DNA from: Amycolatopsis deserti
Lineage (GTDB): Bacteria > Actinomycetota > Actinomycetes > Mycobacteriales > Pseudonocardiaceae
Length of the DNA stretch: 64,000 nucleotides
Reading direction: 5' to 3'
Assembly (NCBI RefSeq): GCF_014653945.1
Contig: NZ_BNAU01000005.1
Coordinates: forward strand, 310,001 to 374,000
The translations under genes were made by a program, and so were the position numbers. Every line of letters begins with the position of its first letter. Positions within the stretch are counted from its first letter, which is position 1. Below, piece by piece: positions 25,925-37,113 of the stretch. The notes under the pieces were generated by a model. It was not told where the DNA came from. It saw only the letters and a list, made by a program, of their open reading frames with translations, and did not search any database.

Positions 25925-26914
25925 ATGGAGTTTCGCCGTCTCGGCCGCAGTGGCCTGTCCGTCAGTGAGATCGCCTACGGGAACTGGCTCACCCACGGCT
26001 CCCAGATCGAGGAGGACCAGGCCCAGGCCTGCATCAAGGCCGCACTGGACGCGGGCATCACGACCTTCGACACCGCCGACGTCTACGCCAACACCGTGGC
26101 GGAGTCGGTCCTCGGGCGGGGCCTGGCCGGTCAGCGCCGGGAGAGCCTGGAGATCTGCACCAAGGTGTTCTTCCCGACCGGCCCCGGCGGCCCGAACGAT
26201 CGCGGCCTCGGCCGCAAGCACATCATCGAGTCCTGCCACGCGTCGCTGAAGCGGCTGCAGACCGACCACATCGACCTCTACCAGGCGCACCGGTTCGACC
26301 CGACCGTGCCGCTGGAGGAGACCATGTCGGCCTTCGCCGATCTGGTCCGCCAGGGCAAGGTGCTCTACATCGGGGTGTCGGAGTGGACCGCCGAGGAGAT
26401 CACGCGCGGCGCGGCACTGGCCCGCGAGCTGCGGATCCCGTTCGTGTCGAACCAGCCGCAATACAACATGCTCTGGCGCGTCATCGAGGCGCAGGTCGTG
26501 CCCGCGAGCGAGCGCGAGGGGCTGAGCCAGATCGTCTGGTCGCCGATCGCGCAGGGGGTGCTGACCGGCAAGTACAAGCCGGGCCAGCCGCCGCCCGCCG
26601 GGTCGCGCGCCACCGACGAGCGGGGCTCGCAGTTCGTGCGGCGGTTCCTGCAGGACGACGTGCTCGAGCGGGTGGCCCGGCTGGAGCCGCTGGCCGCACA
26701 AGCCGGGCTGACGCTCGCGCAGCTGGCGGTGGCGTGGGTGCTGCAGAACCCGAACGTCGCCTCCGCGATCGTCGGCGCCTCGCGGCCGGAGCAGGTGCAC
26801 GAGAACGTCAAGGCGGCCGGCGTGAAGCTCGAGGCCGACCTGCTCACCGAGATCGACTCGGTGCTGCTGGGCGTCGTCGAAGACGATCCGCGCCTGACCG
26901 CCCGCGCGGGCTGA
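25925..26914 (+). CDS. Aldo/keto reductase
   Basis: A 329-residue NADPH-dependent (beta/alpha)8-barrel reductase. The start MEFRRLGRSGLSVSEIAYGNW is typical of the Kv-beta/YajO-like AKR branch. The catalytic tetrad is visible: Asp and Tyr in TFDTADVYAN, Lys in ICTKVFFP and the His in YQAHRFDP. The cofactor segment is SAIVGASRPEQVHENVKA. It corresponds in position to nothing in the M. tuberculosis block as I remember it, so it was probably acquired or moved here. The cobT start follows 15 bases after its stop, suggesting co-transcription. The natural substrate is unknown. Confidence 0.93.
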   Translation: MEFRRLGRSGLSVSEIAYGNWLTHGSQIEEDQAQACIKAALDAGITTFDTADVYANTVAESVLGRGLAGQRRESLEICTKVFFPTGPGGPNDRGLGRKHIIESCHASLKRLQTDHIDLYQAHRFDPTVPLEETMSAFADLVRQGKVLYIGVSEWTAEEITRGAALARELRIPFVSNQPQYNMLWRVIEAQVVPASEREGLSQIVWSPIAQGVLTGKYKPGQPPPAGSRATDERGSQFVRRFLQDDVLERVARLEPLAAQAGLTLAQLAVAWVLQNPNVASAIVGASRPEQVHENVKAAGVKLEADLLTEIDSVLLGVVEDDPRLTARAG

Positions 26915-26929
26915 CGATAAGTTGGCGCC

Positions 26930-27973
26930 GTGACTGACGTGTCGTTCGCCGACGTCCCCCAGCCCGACGAGCCCGCCCGCGCCGAGGCCCTCCGCCGGCA
27001 CGCCGAGCTGCTCAAGCCGGTGTCCTCGCTGGGTCAGCTGGAGACGCTCGGCGCGTGGGTCGCGGCGTGTCAGGGCTCGGTGCCGCCGCGGCGGTTCCAG
27101 CGGCCCCGGGTGATCGTGTTCGCCGGGGACCACGGGATCGCCGCGAAGGGTGTCTCCGCCTACCGGCCGGAGGTCACCGGGCAGCTGGTGGCCAACCTGC
27201 TCAAGGGCGCCGGCCCGGTCGCGGTCGCCGCGGCGGTGGCCGGCGCCGGGCTGCGGGTGGTCGACATCGCCGTCGACGGGGAGACGCCGGTCGCCGAGTT
27301 CAAGGTCCGGGCCGGCTCCGGGTCGATCGACGTCGAGGACGCGCTCACCGAGGACGAGGTGCACGCCGCGCTGCGGGCCGGGATGGCGATCGCGGACGCC
27401 GAGGTGGACGAGGGCACCGACCTGCTCGTCGCGGGCAGCGTCGGGGTCGGGGTGAGCACGCCGGCCGCGGTGCTGGTCGCCGCGCTGACCGGGGCCGAGC
27501 CGGTGGCCGTGGTGGGCCGCGGATCGGGCATCGACGACAACGCCTGGATGCGCAAGACCGTCGCGATCCGGGACGCGCTGCGCCGGGCCCGCGCGGTGCT
27601 GCCCGATCCGGTCGCGCTGCTCCGCACGGCGGGCGGCGCGGATCTGGCCGCGCTGGCCGGTTTCCTGGCGCAGGCCGCGGTCCGCCGGACCCCGGTGCTG
27701 CTGGACGGCCTCGCGGTCGGCGCGGCGGCGCTGGTGGCCGAGGAACTGGCGCCCGGCGCGCGCTCTTGGTGGCAGGCCGCCCACCGCGACGCCGAGCCGG
27801 CGCACCAGATGGTGCTGGAGCACCTCGACCTGAAGCCGATCGCCGACCTGGGCATCCGGCTCGGCGACGGCACCGGCGCCGCGGCGGCGCTCCCGCTGGT
27901 GATCACGGCCGCGCGGATGCTCACGGACCTGCCGACGCACGCGGAAGCCGGGGTCACGCCACCGAACGCTTGA
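26930..27973 (+). CDS. cobT: Nicotinate-nucleotide:dimethylbenzimidazole phosphoribosyltransferase
   Basis: A 347-residue enzyme of the nucleotide-loop assembly of cobalamin; it makes alpha-ribazole phosphate. Landmarks: [13 protein letters not shown], the [20 protein letters not shown] motif, [14 protein letters not shown], and the C-terminal [19 protein letters not shown]. In that last motif the residue that I remember as the catalytic Glu317 of Salmonella CobT (RLGEGSGA) is Asp313 here. No cobS lies next to it, unlike M. tuberculosis (Rv2207-Rv2208). GTG start, 15 bases after the aldo/keto reductase stop. No cobalamin riboswitch is seen upstream. Confidence 0.93.
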   Translation: MTDVSFADVPQPDEPARAEALRRHAELLKPVSSLGQLETLGAWVAACQGSVPPRRFQRPRVIVFAGDHGIAAKGVSAYRPEVTGQLVANLLKGAGPVAVAAAVAGAGLRVVDIAVDGETPVAEFKVRAGSGSIDVEDALTEDEVHAALRAGMAIADAEVDEGTDLLVAGSVGVGVSTPAAVLVAALTGAEPVAVVGRGSGIDDNAWMRKTVAIRDALRRARAVLPDPVALLRTAGGADLAALAGFLAQAAVRRTPVLLDGLAVGAAALVAEELAPGARSWWQAAHRDAEPAHQMVLEHLDLKPIADLGIRLGDGTGAAAALPLVITAARMLTDLPTHAEAGVTPPNA

Positions 27974-28030
27974 TCCGGTCGCCGGCGTGAACGCGCTGGT
28001 GGAGGGCGGGAAACGGCATGGCGCACCAGG

Positions 28031-28156
28031 TCGGCGAGCCGGCGTGAGCCACCCCGTCTGACCGTGCGGACGCTGCACCACTACGACCACGTGGGTCTCG
28101 TGCGCCGGTCCGGGCGGACACACTCCGGGCACCGGCGCGCAAACGCCGCCTCGTGA
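28031..28156 (+). pseudogene. Fragment of a MerR-family regulator
   Basis: On the plus strand, LTVRTLHHYDHVGLVRR followed by SGRTHSGHRR can be read from 28058. This is the second helix and wing of a MerR-type winged helix-turn-helix domain. The usual first helix (a GELARRTG-like stretch) is missing; the upstream in-frame residues are unrelated, and the frame stops at 28154 where about 100 further residues would be expected. It is a decayed remnant lying between cobT and the ilvE terminator. Confidence 0.75.
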
Positions 28157-28159
28157 CAG

Positions 28160-28192
28160 AGCCGCCCCGCCGGGCGAACCGGCGGGGCGGCT
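28160..28192. terminator. Terminator between cobT side and ilvE
   Basis: Perfect 14-bp stem (agccgccccgccgg and complement) with a GCGAA loop, 8 bases from the ilvE stop. It separates convergent transcription units. Confidence 0.85.
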
Positions 28193-28200
28193 TCATGTGA

Positions 28201-29304
28201 TCAGGACAGTTTGTGCATCCAGCCGTGCGGGTCGGGCCGCGTGCCGTCCTGGATGCCGGTCAGCTCGGCGCGCAGCTTCATCGTCACCTCGCCCGGCTGG
28301 CCGCCCGCGATCGTGAACTCGCCGCCGGCGTGCTTGACCCGGCCGACCGGCGTGATGACCGCCGCGGTGCCGCACGCGAACACCTCGGTCAGCTCACCGG
28401 ACGCGGCCGACTTCTCCCACTCGTCGGTGGAGATGCGGCGCTCCTCGATGCCCAGGCCGTGGTCGGCGGCCAGCTTGATCAGCGAGTCGCGCGTGACGCC
28501 GGGCAGCAGCGAACCGGACAGCTCCGGCGTGACGATCCGGGCGTCCGCGCCCGAACCGAACACGAAGAACAGGTTCATGCCGCCCATCTCCTCGACGTAG
28601 CGGCGCTCCACCGCGTCGAGCCACACCACCTGGTCGCAGCCCTGCTCCACGGCCTGCGCCTGCGCCACGAAGGACGCCGCGTAGTTGCCCGCGAACTTCG
28701 CCGCGCCGGTGCCGCCCGGGGCCGCCCGCACGTACTCGGTGGACAGCCACACGCTCACCGGCTTGACCCCGCCGGTGAAGTACGAGCCGGCCGGCGAGGC
28801 GATCACCAGGTACAGGTACTCGCTCGCGGGCGCGTTCACGCCGAGCCCCACCGAGGTGGAGATCATGAACGGGCGCACGTACAGCGTGTCGCCCGGCTTG
28901 CTGGGCACCCAGCGCTCGTCGGCCGCGATCAGCTCGTGCAGCGAGCCCAGGAACAGCTCCTCGGGCAGCTCCGGCATCGCGATACGCGCCGCCGACCTGC
29001 GGAAACGGGCCGCGTTGGCGTCCGGGCGGAAGGCGGCGACCGATCCGTCCGGCTGCCGGTAGGCCTTCAGGCCCTCGAAGATCGCTTGCGCGTAGTGCAG
29101 CACCGAGGTGGCGGGGTCGAGCGTGATCGGTTCGTAGGGCCCGACGTTCGCGTCGTACCAGCCGCGGTCCTTGCTGTACTTGATCGTGACCATGTGGTCG
29201 GTGAAGAACGTCCCGAAGCCCGGCTTCGCCAGTACCTCGGCTACACGCTCCGCGGAAGCGGGAGACGGGTGCGGGGTACGGGTGAAGGGCAACGTGGTCG
29301 TCAT
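28201..29304 (-). CDS. ilvE: Branched-chain amino acid aminotransferase
   Basis: A 367-residue class IV PLP transaminase that makes the last step of leucine, isoleucine and valine synthesis. The PLP Lys is Lys203 in [11 protein letters not shown]. Other family marks are [39 protein letters not shown] and the phosphate-binding [11 protein letters not shown] and [13 protein letters not shown]. Length and segments fit the actinobacterial BCAT (Rv2210c). ATG start. It is monocistronic, with a terminator downstream and the divergent small membrane protein upstream (60 bases between starts). Confidence 0.96.
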   Translation of the reverse strand: MTTTLPFTRTPHPSPASAERVAEVLAKPGFGTFFTDHMVTIKYSKDRGWYDANVGPYEPITLDPATSVLHYAQAIFEGLKAYRQPDGSVAAFRPDANAARFRRSAARIAMPELPEELFLGSLHELIAADERWVPSKPGDTLYVRPFMISTSVGLGVNAPASEYLYLVIASPAGSYFTGGVKPVSVWLSTEYVRAAPGGTGAAKFAGNYAASFVAQAQAVEQGCDQVVWLDAVERRYVEEMGGMNLFFVFGSGADARIVTPELSGSLLPGVTRDSLIKLAADHGLGIEERRISTDEWEKSAASGELTEVFACGTAAVITPVGRVKHAGGEFTIAGGQPGEVTMKLRAELTGIQDGTRPDPHGWMHKLS

Positions 29305-29364
29305 TCGACCAGGATAACGGTTAGTTGGACTTCCGAGAATCGCCTACTCCCCTACCATGACCGC

Positions 29365-29673
29365 GTGACCGCCAACATGCCGCAGCCCGCCACGCCGAAC
29401 TCGGTGTCCGCCGGACCCGCCTCCGACGTCAAGACGTTCGTCACCGCCGTCCTGCTCACCTTCGCGGTGGGTGAGCTGACGCTCCTCGGCTACGCCCTGC
29501 TCGGCGTGTTCGGCGGGATCATCGGCCTGGTCGGCGGCATCTTCGGAATCGTGTGGTGGCGCAGCATCCACGACAAGAAGGTGTTCCCGCGCGACCTGCC
29601 GGCCAAGTCGGTGATCATCCTCGCGGTCGCGACCGCCCTAATCACGCTGGTGGCGTTCCTGCTCGTCGCGTGA
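29365..29673 (+). CDS. Small membrane protein, unknown
   Basis: A 102-residue protein with about three hydrophobic segments: TFVTAVLLTFAVGELTLLGY, LLGVFGGIIGLVGGIFGIVWW and [20 protein letters not shown], joined by a basic loop (RSIHDKKVFPRDLPAK). GTG start at 29365, with an in-frame ATG four codons in. The Gly-rich middle segment suggests helix packing. I know no function. It is divergent from ilvE, and its 3' end overlaps the convergent membrane protein gene by 32 bases, so the two transcripts would be complementary at their ends. Confidence 0.75.
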   Translation: MTANMPQPATPNSVSAGPASDVKTFVTAVLLTFAVGELTLLGYALLGVFGGIIGLVGGIFGIVWWRSIHDKKVFPRDLPAKSVIILAVATALITLVAFLLVA

Positions 29674-30661
29674 GGACGGCGCCCGCCGCGACGGCCCCGA
29701 CCGTCCCCAGTAGATAGACCGGCGGCAGCCAGGCCAGCAGCGTCACGGCCAGTACCGCCGCCACCACCGCGCGCACGGTGATCCCGGTGATCATCGACAG
29801 CACCGCGGTGACCAGCACCTCGGCCAGCGCGGCCGCGGCGGCCAGCAGCAGCGCCTGGTCCGGCTCCAGCAACACGGCCACCACCGCGGCGATAAGTCCA
29901 CACGCGACGGACAGCCGCGGCCGGGTCAGTTCCGCGCGCACCTGGCCCAGCGCGAGCAGCGCGGCGGGCACAGTGGACAGCACGACGACCCCGGCCAGCA
30001 ACGGATCCAGCACCTGCCCGTCCAGCGCCGCCAGCGCGTCGCGGACGGGCACCCCGGACAGGGCCAGCCGCACCGGGCCGAGCTGGTACAGCGCGCCCGC
30101 GCCGATCGCCAGCACCGCCAGCACCGAACCCACGAGCCAGGACGGGTTGCGCCGGGGCAGCAACGGGAACAGCACCGCGCCCGCCGCGAACAGCCCGCCG
30201 ATCGTGAAGTCCGGCGCGGTCACCGGTTGCGCCGGCTCGATCGCGAAGCTCAGCGCCACGAACCCGGCGCCGGCCACCAGCAGGACGCCCAGCAGCCACG
30301 CCCGGGCGTACCGGGCCAGCCGCAGTCCGGCGGCGTCGGCGGCGGTGATCACGAGCACGACGACCGCACCCGCCCACGCCTGGCCGGGGAACAGGTAGGC
30401 GGCGAACACCGCGGCGCACAGCGGCACCAGCGCGAGCCGGGAGACCAGGCGCGTCGCGGCCAGCAGACGGGCCGGGTTCGGCTCCAGCGCGGGGGGCCGC
30501 GGCACGCAGAACGCCAGCAGCGCCGCCACCACCGCGCCGCCCAGCAGCCACCAGCCGCCCGCCCGCGCGCCCACGGCCAGCGCGATCAGCAGCCCCGCCG
30601 CCAGCCGCACGCCCACCACCTGCCTCTCCCGCCGGGCTCCGTCCTCATTAGCATGGCTCAC
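29642..30661 (-). CDS. Polytopic membrane protein, unknown
   Basis: A 339-residue, Ala/Leu/Val-rich integral membrane protein with about nine or ten transmembrane helices and very short loops. The start chosen is the GTG at 30661 ([23 protein letters not shown]). Segments include [57 protein letters not shown] and [21 protein letters not shown] recognise no transporter signature. It is divergent from pepA, with only 57 bases between starts, so they share a promoter region. Confidence 0.75.
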   Translation of the reverse strand: MSHANEDGARRERQVVGVRLAAGLLIALAVGARAGGWWLLGGAVVAALLAFCVPRPPALEPNPARLLAATRLVSRLALVPLCAAVFAAYLFPGQAWAGAVVVLVITAADAAGLRLARYARAWLLGVLLVAGAGFVALSFAIEPAQPVTAPDFTIGGLFAAGAVLFPLLPRRNPSWLVGSVLAVLAIGAGALYQLGPVRLALSGVPVRDALAALDGQVLDPLLAGVVVLSTVPAALLALGQVRAELTRPRLSVACGLIAAVVAVLLEPDQALLLAAAAALAEVLVTAVLSMITGITVRAVVAAVLAVTLLAWLPPVYLLGTVGAVAAGAVLTRRAGTPPA

Positions 30662-30718
30662 TACCCGGCCGGGTACCCGACCCGGCACGACCGTCGATGG
30701 ATGCGCGAGGAGCCACAA

Positions 30719-32224
<1,506 letters not shown>

Positions 32225-32238
32225 CGATCACCGCGACG

Positions 32239-32266
32239 TGGTGGCCCCGCACGCGCGGGGCCACCA
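32239..32266. terminator. Terminator after pepA
   Basis: Perfect 12-bp stem (tggtggccccgc and complement) with an ACGC loop between the stops of pepA and the convergent small gene. Confidence 0.85.
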
Positions 32267-32279
32267 TCGTGCGGCCGGA

Positions 32280-32612
32280 TCAGCTCTGCGCGCGCTTCTG
32301 CCGCTCTGTGTATTCGCGCATGCGCTTGGGGTAACCGACTTTCGCGACCTCGTAGACCGGGATCGAATGCTTGCGCCCGAACTGCTGCGCGGCGTCCAGG
32401 CTGCCGATCCGCCGCCGCGTCCATTCGCCGTCGTGGGCGATGAGGACGACCGTGGTCTCGGTGACCGTCGTCCGCGGCTCCACGTACGCCTCGACGCCCC
32501 GCCGCGCGGCCGCCCAGCCCTCCAGATGACGCAGGTCAGCGTCACTGGCCCGGCGCAGCGTGCCCGGTTTCCCGGCGCCGCGTCTGCGCTTCAGACCGTC
32601 GAACAGACCCAC
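32280..32612 (-). CDS. Conserved small protein of unknown function
   Basis: A 110-residue protein, taking the GTG that yields VGLFDGLKRRRG; another GTG lies three codons upstream at 32621 with a GGAG site. It is a compact alpha/beta protein: DLRHLEGWAAARRGVEAYVEP, then strands TVVLIAHDGEWTRRRIGS and a helix DAAQQFGRKHSIPVYEVAKVGYP. I recall similar short proteins, sometimes named oxidoreductase without evidence, next to pepA or dlaT in actinobacteria. No catalytic motif is evident. Divergent from lpd, with about 150 bases of less GC-rich sequence between them. Confidence 0.8.
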   Translation of the reverse strand: MGLFDGLKRRRGAGKPGTLRRASDADLRHLEGWAAARRGVEAYVEPRTTVTETTVVLIAHDGEWTRRRIGSLDAAQQFGRKHSIPVYEVAKVGYPKRMREYTERQKRAQS

Positions 32613-32759
32613 CTCGACCACCTCATCTCCGCCTGCCCTCCCCCGCCATTATCCCGGCGATCAGAAGTGCGCCGATTAACACACCCGGCTACCTCGCAGC
32701 GCCGGACTCCGTAGTGACAAGATGATGAGGGTTTGGACGTAAAACGAGGAGTAAATGAC

Positions 32760-34133
32760 GTGAGCGACGCTGGCGCCGACCTGGTGATCCTCGGTGGCGG
32801 ATCCGGCGGCTACGCCGCGGCTTTCCGCGCCGCGGAGCTGGGCCAGTCCGTCATCCTGATCGAGAAGGACAAACTGGGCGGGACCTGCCTGCATCGCGGC
32901 TGCATCCCGACCAAGGCACTGCTCCACGCCGCCGAGGTCGCCGACACCGCCCGCGAGGGCGAGCAGTTCGGTGTGAAGACCACGCTGGAGGGCGTCGACA
33001 TCGCCGGCGTCCACAAGTACAAGGACGGGGTCATCAGCCGCCTGTACAAGGGGCTTCAGGGCCTGGCGAAGGCCCACAAGGTCACCGTCGTCGAGGGCAC
33101 CGGCACGTTCGTCGGCGGCACCACGGTCGAGGTGGACGGCACACGGTACACGGGCAAGAACCTGATCCTGGCCACCGGCTCGTACTCGAAGACCCTGCCG
33201 GGCCTGGAGCTGGGCGGCCGCATCATCGCCAGCGACGAGGCGCTGACCCTGGACTGGATCCCGGAGAAGGTCGTCGTGCTCGGCGGCGGCGTCATCGGCG
33301 TCGAGTTCGCCAGCGTGTGGGCCTCCTTCGGCGTGGACGTGACGATCGTCGAGGCGCTGCCGCGGCTGGTCCCGGCCGAGGACGAGTTCGCCAGCAAGCA
33401 GCTCGAGCGCGCGTTCCGCCGCCGCAAGATCAACTTCAAGACCGGCGTGAAGTTCACCGGCGCCAAGCAGGACGACAACGGGGTGACCGTGTCCCTGGAG
33501 TCCGGTGAGACGCTGGAGGCCGACCTGCTGCTGGTCGCCGTCGGCCGCGGCCCCAACACCGCGGGCCACGGCTACGAGGAGGCCGGCGTGAAGATGGAGC
33601 GCGGTTTCGTCCTCACCGACGAGCGCCTGCGCACCAACCTGCCGAACGTCTACGCCGTCGGCGACATCGTGCCCGGCCTGCAGCTCGCGCACCGCGGCTT
33701 CGCGCAGGGCATCTTCGTCGCCGAGGAGATCGCCGGCCTGCAGCCGAAGGCGATCGACGAGGCCGGCATCCCGCGCGTCACCTACAGCCACCCCGAGGTC
33801 GCCTCCGTGGGCCTGACCGAGGCGGCGGCGAAGGACCGCTACGGCTCCGACGTGAAGACCTTCACGTACGACCTGGCCGGCAACGGCAAGAGCCAGATCC
33901 TCAAGACTTCCGGCGCGATCAAGGTGATCAAGGCGCCGGACGGGCCGGTCGTCGGCCTGCACCTGGTCGGGGACCGGGTCGGCGAACTGATCGGCGAAGC
34001 CCAGCTGATCTACAACTGGGAGGCCTTCCCGGAGGACGTCGCTCCGCTGATCCACGCCCACCCGACCCAGACCGAGGCCCTCGGCGAAGCACACCTTGCC
34101 CTGGCCGGCAAGCCACTGCACGTGCACAGCTGA
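32760..34133 (+). CDS. lpd: Dihydrolipoamide dehydrogenase (E3)
   Basis: A 457-residue FAD/NAD flavoenzyme that reoxidises dihydrolipoamide in 2-oxoacid dehydrogenase complexes. The GTG at 32760 lies 8 bases after GAGGAG; the preceding ATG at 32754 runs into a stop. Marks: FAD-binding [16 protein letters not shown], redox disulfide in [19 protein letters not shown]-binding [21 protein letters not shown] in [10 protein letters not shown], and the C-terminal [15 protein letters not shown] holding the catalytic His-Glu pair of the partner subunit. It lies 41 bases upstream of dlaT, so E3 and E2 are made together. In M. tuberculosis the lpd gene is elsewhere. Confidence 0.96.
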   Translation: MSDAGADLVILGGGSGGYAAAFRAAELGQSVILIEKDKLGGTCLHRGCIPTKALLHAAEVADTAREGEQFGVKTTLEGVDIAGVHKYKDGVISRLYKGLQGLAKAHKVTVVEGTGTFVGGTTVEVDGTRYTGKNLILATGSYSKTLPGLELGGRIIASDEALTLDWIPEKVVVLGGGVIGVEFASVWASFGVDVTIVEALPRLVPAEDEFASKQLERAFRRRKINFKTGVKFTGAKQDDNGVTVSLESGETLEADLLLVAVGRGPNTAGHGYEEAGVKMERGFVLTDERLRTNLPNVYAVGDIVPGLQLAHRGFAQGIFVAEEIAGLQPKAIDEAGIPRVTYSHPEVASVGLTEAAAKDRYGSDVKTFTYDLAGNGKSQILKTSGAIKVIKAPDGPVVGLHLVGDRVGELIGEAQLIYNWEAFPEDVAPLIHAHPTQTEALGEAHLALAGKPLHVHS

Positions 34134-34174
34134 GCCGGACCGCAGCCGACAAGATTCAAGGGAGTCAATTCACG

Positions 34175-35959
34175 ATGGCCTTCTCCGTCACACTGCCGGA
34201 GCTCGGGGAGAGCGTTACCGAGGGCACCGTCACCCGCTGGCTGAAGCAGGAGGGTGACACGGTCGCGGTCGACGAGCCGCTGCTGGAGATCTCCACCGAC
34301 AAGGTCGACACCGAGGTCCCGTCGCCGGTCGCCGGCACGCTGCAGAAGATCGTCGCCCAGGAGGACGAGACCGTCGAGGTGGGCGGCGAGCTCGCCGTGA
34401 TCGACGACGGGTCCGGCGGCGGTTCCGCCCCGGCCCAGGAGCAGGAGCCCGCGCAGCAGGCCGAGCCGGAGCCCCAGCCTGAGCCGCAGCAGCAGGCCGC
34501 CCCGCAGCAGGAGGCGCAGCCCGCGCCGAGCGGTTCCGCGCCGAGTGGTTCCGCTCAGGGCACGCCGGTCACGCTGCCCGAGCTGGGCGAGAGCGTCACC
34601 GAGGGCACCGTCACCCGCTGGCTGAAGTCGGTCGGCGACACCGTCGAGGTGGACGAGCCGCTGCTGGAGATCTCCACCGACAAGGTCGACACCGAGGTCC
34701 CCTCGCCGATCGCCGGCACCCTGCTGGAGATCAGCGTGCAGGAGGACGAGACCGTCGAGGTCGGTGGCACGCTCGCCATCATCGGCGACGCGAGCGCCGC
34801 GCCCGCCCCGCAGCAGGAGCAGCAGAAGGCGCCGGAGCCCAAGCCCGAGCCGAAGCCGGAGCCCAAGCCGGAACCGAAGCCCGAGCCGACGCCGGCCCCG
34901 GCCGCGCAGGCGCCGGCGCCGCAGCAGCCGCAGCAGCCCGCGCCCCAGCAGCCGGCTCCGCAGCCGCAGGCCGCCCCGGCCGCGAGCGACGGCAACGGCA
35001 GCGGCCCGTACGTCACCCCGCTGGTCCGCAAGCTCGCCACCGAGCACGGCATCGACCTGGCGACGGTGACCGGCAGCGGCGTCGGCGGCCGCATCCGCAA
35101 GCAGGACGTGCTCGCGGCGGCCGAGGCGAAGCAGAAGCAGAGCGCGCCGGCTCCCGCCGCGCAGGCTCCGGCGGCGGCCGCGCCGAGCGCCCCCGCCGCG
35201 AAGGCCCCGGCGGCCCCGTCGCCGGAGCTGGCCGCGCTGCGCGGCACCGTGCAGAAGGCGAGCCGGATCCGCCAGGTCATCGCGCAGCGCACCCGCGAGT
35301 CGCTGCAGACCTCGGCGCAGCTGACCCAGGTGTTCGAGGTGGACGTCACCAAGATCGCCCGGCTGCGCCAGCAGGCGAAGGCCGCCTTCCAGGAGCGGGA
35401 GGGCGTGAAGCTCACGTTCCTGCCGTTCTTCGCCAAGGCGACGGTCGAGGCGCTCAAGCAGCACCCGAACATCAACGCCTACCTGGACGAGGAGAAGAAG
35501 GAGATCACCTACTTCGGCGAGGAGCACCTCGCCGTCGCGGTGGACACCGAGAAGGGCCTGATCTCCCCGGTCATCCACAAGGCGGGCGAGCTGAACCTGG
35601 CCGGCCTGGCCCGGGCGATCGCGGACATCGCGGCCCGCACCCGCGCGAACAAGATCAAGCCGGACGAGCTGTCGGGCGGCACCTTCACGGTGACCAACCT
35701 GGGCAGCAACGGCGCCCTGTTCGACACGCCGATCATCAACCAGCCGCAGTCCGGGATCCTGGGCGTCGGCGCGGTGGTGAAGCGACCGGTCGTGGTGACC
35801 GACGCGGACGGGCAGGACACCATCGCCATCCGGTCGATGGCCTACCTGGCCCTGACCTACGACCACCGCCTGATCGACGGCGCCGACGCGGGCCGGTTCC
35901 TGACCACGATCAAGAACCGCCTCGAAGAGGGCCACTTCGAGGACGAGCTGGGTCTGTAG
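34175..35959 (+). CDS. dlaT: Dihydrolipoamide acyltransferase (E2) with two lipoyl domains
   Basis: A 594-residue E2 core protein of the pyruvate (and possibly branched-chain or 2-oxoglutarate) dehydrogenase complex. Order: lipoyl domain 1 (about 3-77), Gln/Pro/Glu linker, lipoyl domain 2 (about 129-203), a long linker of Pro/Glu/Lys/Gln repeats, the peripheral-subunit-binding domain ([17 protein letters not shown], about 285-315), an Ala/Pro linker, and the catalytic domain ending with [17 protein letters not shown]. Lipoyl lysines are in both [14 protein letters not shown] motifs. The two lipoyl domains are nearly identical at the DNA level. LipB and LipA genes nearby make its cofactor. ATG with AAGGGAG. 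Confidence 0.95.
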   Translation: MAFSVTLPELGESVTEGTVTRWLKQEGDTVAVDEPLLEISTDKVDTEVPSPVAGTLQKIVAQEDETVEVGGELAVIDDGSGGGSAPAQEQEPAQQAEPEPQPEPQQQAAPQQEAQPAPSGSAPSGSAQGTPVTLPELGESVTEGTVTRWLKSVGDTVEVDEPLLEISTDKVDTEVPSPIAGTLLEISVQEDETVEVGGTLAIIGDASAAPAPQQEQQKAPEPKPEPKPEPKPEPKPEPTPAPAAQAPAPQQPQQPAPQQPAPQPQAAPAASDGNGSGPYVTPLVRKLATEHGIDLATVTGSGVGGRIRKQDVLAAAEAKQKQSAPAPAAQAPAAAAPSAPAAKAPAAPSPELAALRGTVQKASRIRQVIAQRTRESLQTSAQLTQVFEVDVTKIARLRQQAKAAFQEREGVKLTFLPFFAKATVEALKQHPNINAYLDEEKKEITYFGEEHLAVAVDTEKGLISPVIHKAGELNLAGLARAIADIAARTRANKIKPDELSGGTFTVTNLGSNGALFDTPIINQPQSGILGVGAVVKRPVVVTDADGQDTIAIRSMAYLALTYDHRLIDGADAGRFLTTIKNRLEEGHFEDELGL

Positions 35960-35972
35960 CCGCTTGACTGGA

Positions 35973-36023
35973 GACCCCCTCCTCCAGCGTTCCGGAATTG
36001 CGGAACAACTGGAGGAGGGGGTC
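35973..36023. terminator. Terminator after dlaT
   Basis: Perfect 15-bp outer stem (gaccccctcctccag and complement) enclosing a smaller stem gttccg/cggaac, beginning 13 bases after the dlaT stop. Confidence 0.85.
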
Positions 36024-36025
36024 TT

Positions 36026-36127
36026 CGTGGTTTCCAGGGCTGGTTCGTCGAACGCGGCCGGCTGAACCCCGACGAGCCCGTGCGGCTCGGCGACTGGGAG
36101 GCGCACTACCCGTTCGGCGCTGGGCAT
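36026..36127 (+). pseudogene. Possible gene fragment
   Basis: In one frame the stretch reads RGFQGWFVERGRLNPDEPVR then LGDWEAHYPFGAGHP, which looks like real protein sequence, but it begins inside the terminator and has no start or recognisable continuation. I cannot name the family. It may be the remains of a gene lost between dlaT and the epimerase. Confidence 0.35.
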
Positions 36128-36166
36128 CCCCCACACCGACCGCGGCACCGCACTCGATCCGGACGC

Positions 36167-36202
36167 CACGTTCCCTCACCGCAACTGCGGTGAGGGAACG
36201 TG
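36167..36202. repeat. Perfect 16-bp inverted repeat
   Basis: cacgttccctcaccgc, loop AACT, then its exact complement gcggtgagggaacgtg. It lies 32 bases upstream of the epimerase start. There is no T-run, so it is more likely a repeat element or protein-binding site than a terminator. Confidence 0.8.
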
Positions 36203-36234
36203 CGCGAACCGGCGGCGTGAGCAACCATCGGGGT

Positions 36235-37113
36235 ATGCGAGTACTGATCGCCGGCTCCAGCGGGCTCCTCGGCTCGGCGCTCGTCGCCGCGCTGCGCGAC
36301 TCCGGGCACGACGTGCGCCGCCTGGTGCGGCGCCCGGCCCGAGCCGCGGACGAACACTCGTGGGACCCGCCGGCCGGCCGGATCGACGACCGCGCCTTCG
36401 AAGACGTCACCACCGTCGTCAACCTGTGCGGCTCGCCGATGGGACTGCGGTGGAGCGCGGCGCGCAAGCAGATGATCCGAGACAGCCGCGTCGAGCCGAC
36501 CGAGGTGCTGGCCGAAGCCGTCGCCGAGTACCGGATCCCGACGCTGGTGAACGCCTCCGGCATCGGCTACTACGGCGACACCGGCGACACGGTCGTCACC
36601 GAGGAGTCACCCCGGGGCGAGGGGTTCCTGGCCGAGCTGTGCGAGGCGTGGGAGGCGGCGACGGCCGCGGCGGCCGAGGCCGGCTCGCGCGTGGTCAACC
36701 TGCGCACCGGCCTGGTGCTCGCCAAGGACGGCTTGCTCGGGCCGCTGAAGCCGCTGTTCTGGCTCGGCCTGGGCGGGCGGCTCGGCGACGGCCGTCAGTA
36801 CATGCCCTGGATCAGCCTGCGCGACCACGTGGCCGCGATGCGGTTCCTCATCGAGCACGAGACCCTGTCCGGCCCGGTGAACCTGTGCAACCCGGAACCG
36901 GCGACCAACGCCGAGTTCACCCGCGCGCTCGGGCACGCGCTGCGGCGGCCGGCGCCGTGGTGGGTGCCCGGCATCGCGCTGCGCGCCGCGCTCGGCGAGG
37001 TGGCCGACGAGATGGCGCTGATCTCGCAGCGCGCGGTGCCCGCGGTGCTGGAGAAGGCCGGGTTCACGTTCGTGCACACCGATCTCGAGGGCGCGTTGGC
37101 GGTCGCCCTTTGA
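36235..37113 (+). CDS. TIGR01777-type NAD-dependent epimerase/dehydratase-like protein
   Basis: A 292-residue extended-SDR protein. The Rossmann motif is MRVLIAGSSGLLGSAL. Family marks are VVNLCGSPMGLRWSAARKQMIRDSRV, NASGIGYYGDTGD (active-site Tyr region), RTGLVLAKDGLLGPL and WISLRDHVAAMRFL. It matches Rv2216 by position and sequence style. The biochemical role of this family is not settled. The ATG at 36235 is chosen because the Rossmann strand starts at once; an upstream GTG (36219) would add five residues. The next gene overlaps its stop codon. Confidence 0.88.
   Translation: MRVLIAGSSGLLGSALVAALRDSGHDVRRLVRRPARAADEHSWDPPAGRIDDRAFEDVTTVVNLCGSPMGLRWSAARKQMIRDSRVEPTEVLAEAVAEYRIPTLVNASGIGYYGDTGDTVVTEESPRGEGFLAELCEAWEAATAAAAEAGSRVVNLRTGLVLAKDGLLGPLKPLFWLGLGGRLGDGRQYMPWISLRDHVAAMRFLIEHETLSGPVNLCNPEPATNAEFTRALGHALRRPAPWWVPGIALRAALGEVADEMALISQRAVPAVLEKAGFTFVHTDLEGALAVAL

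Noticed and set aside
26800-26930. Cobalamin riboswitch for cobT
   Set aside because: The gap before cobT is 15 bases after the aldo/keto reductase stop, and no B12-box-like sequence was seen upstream.
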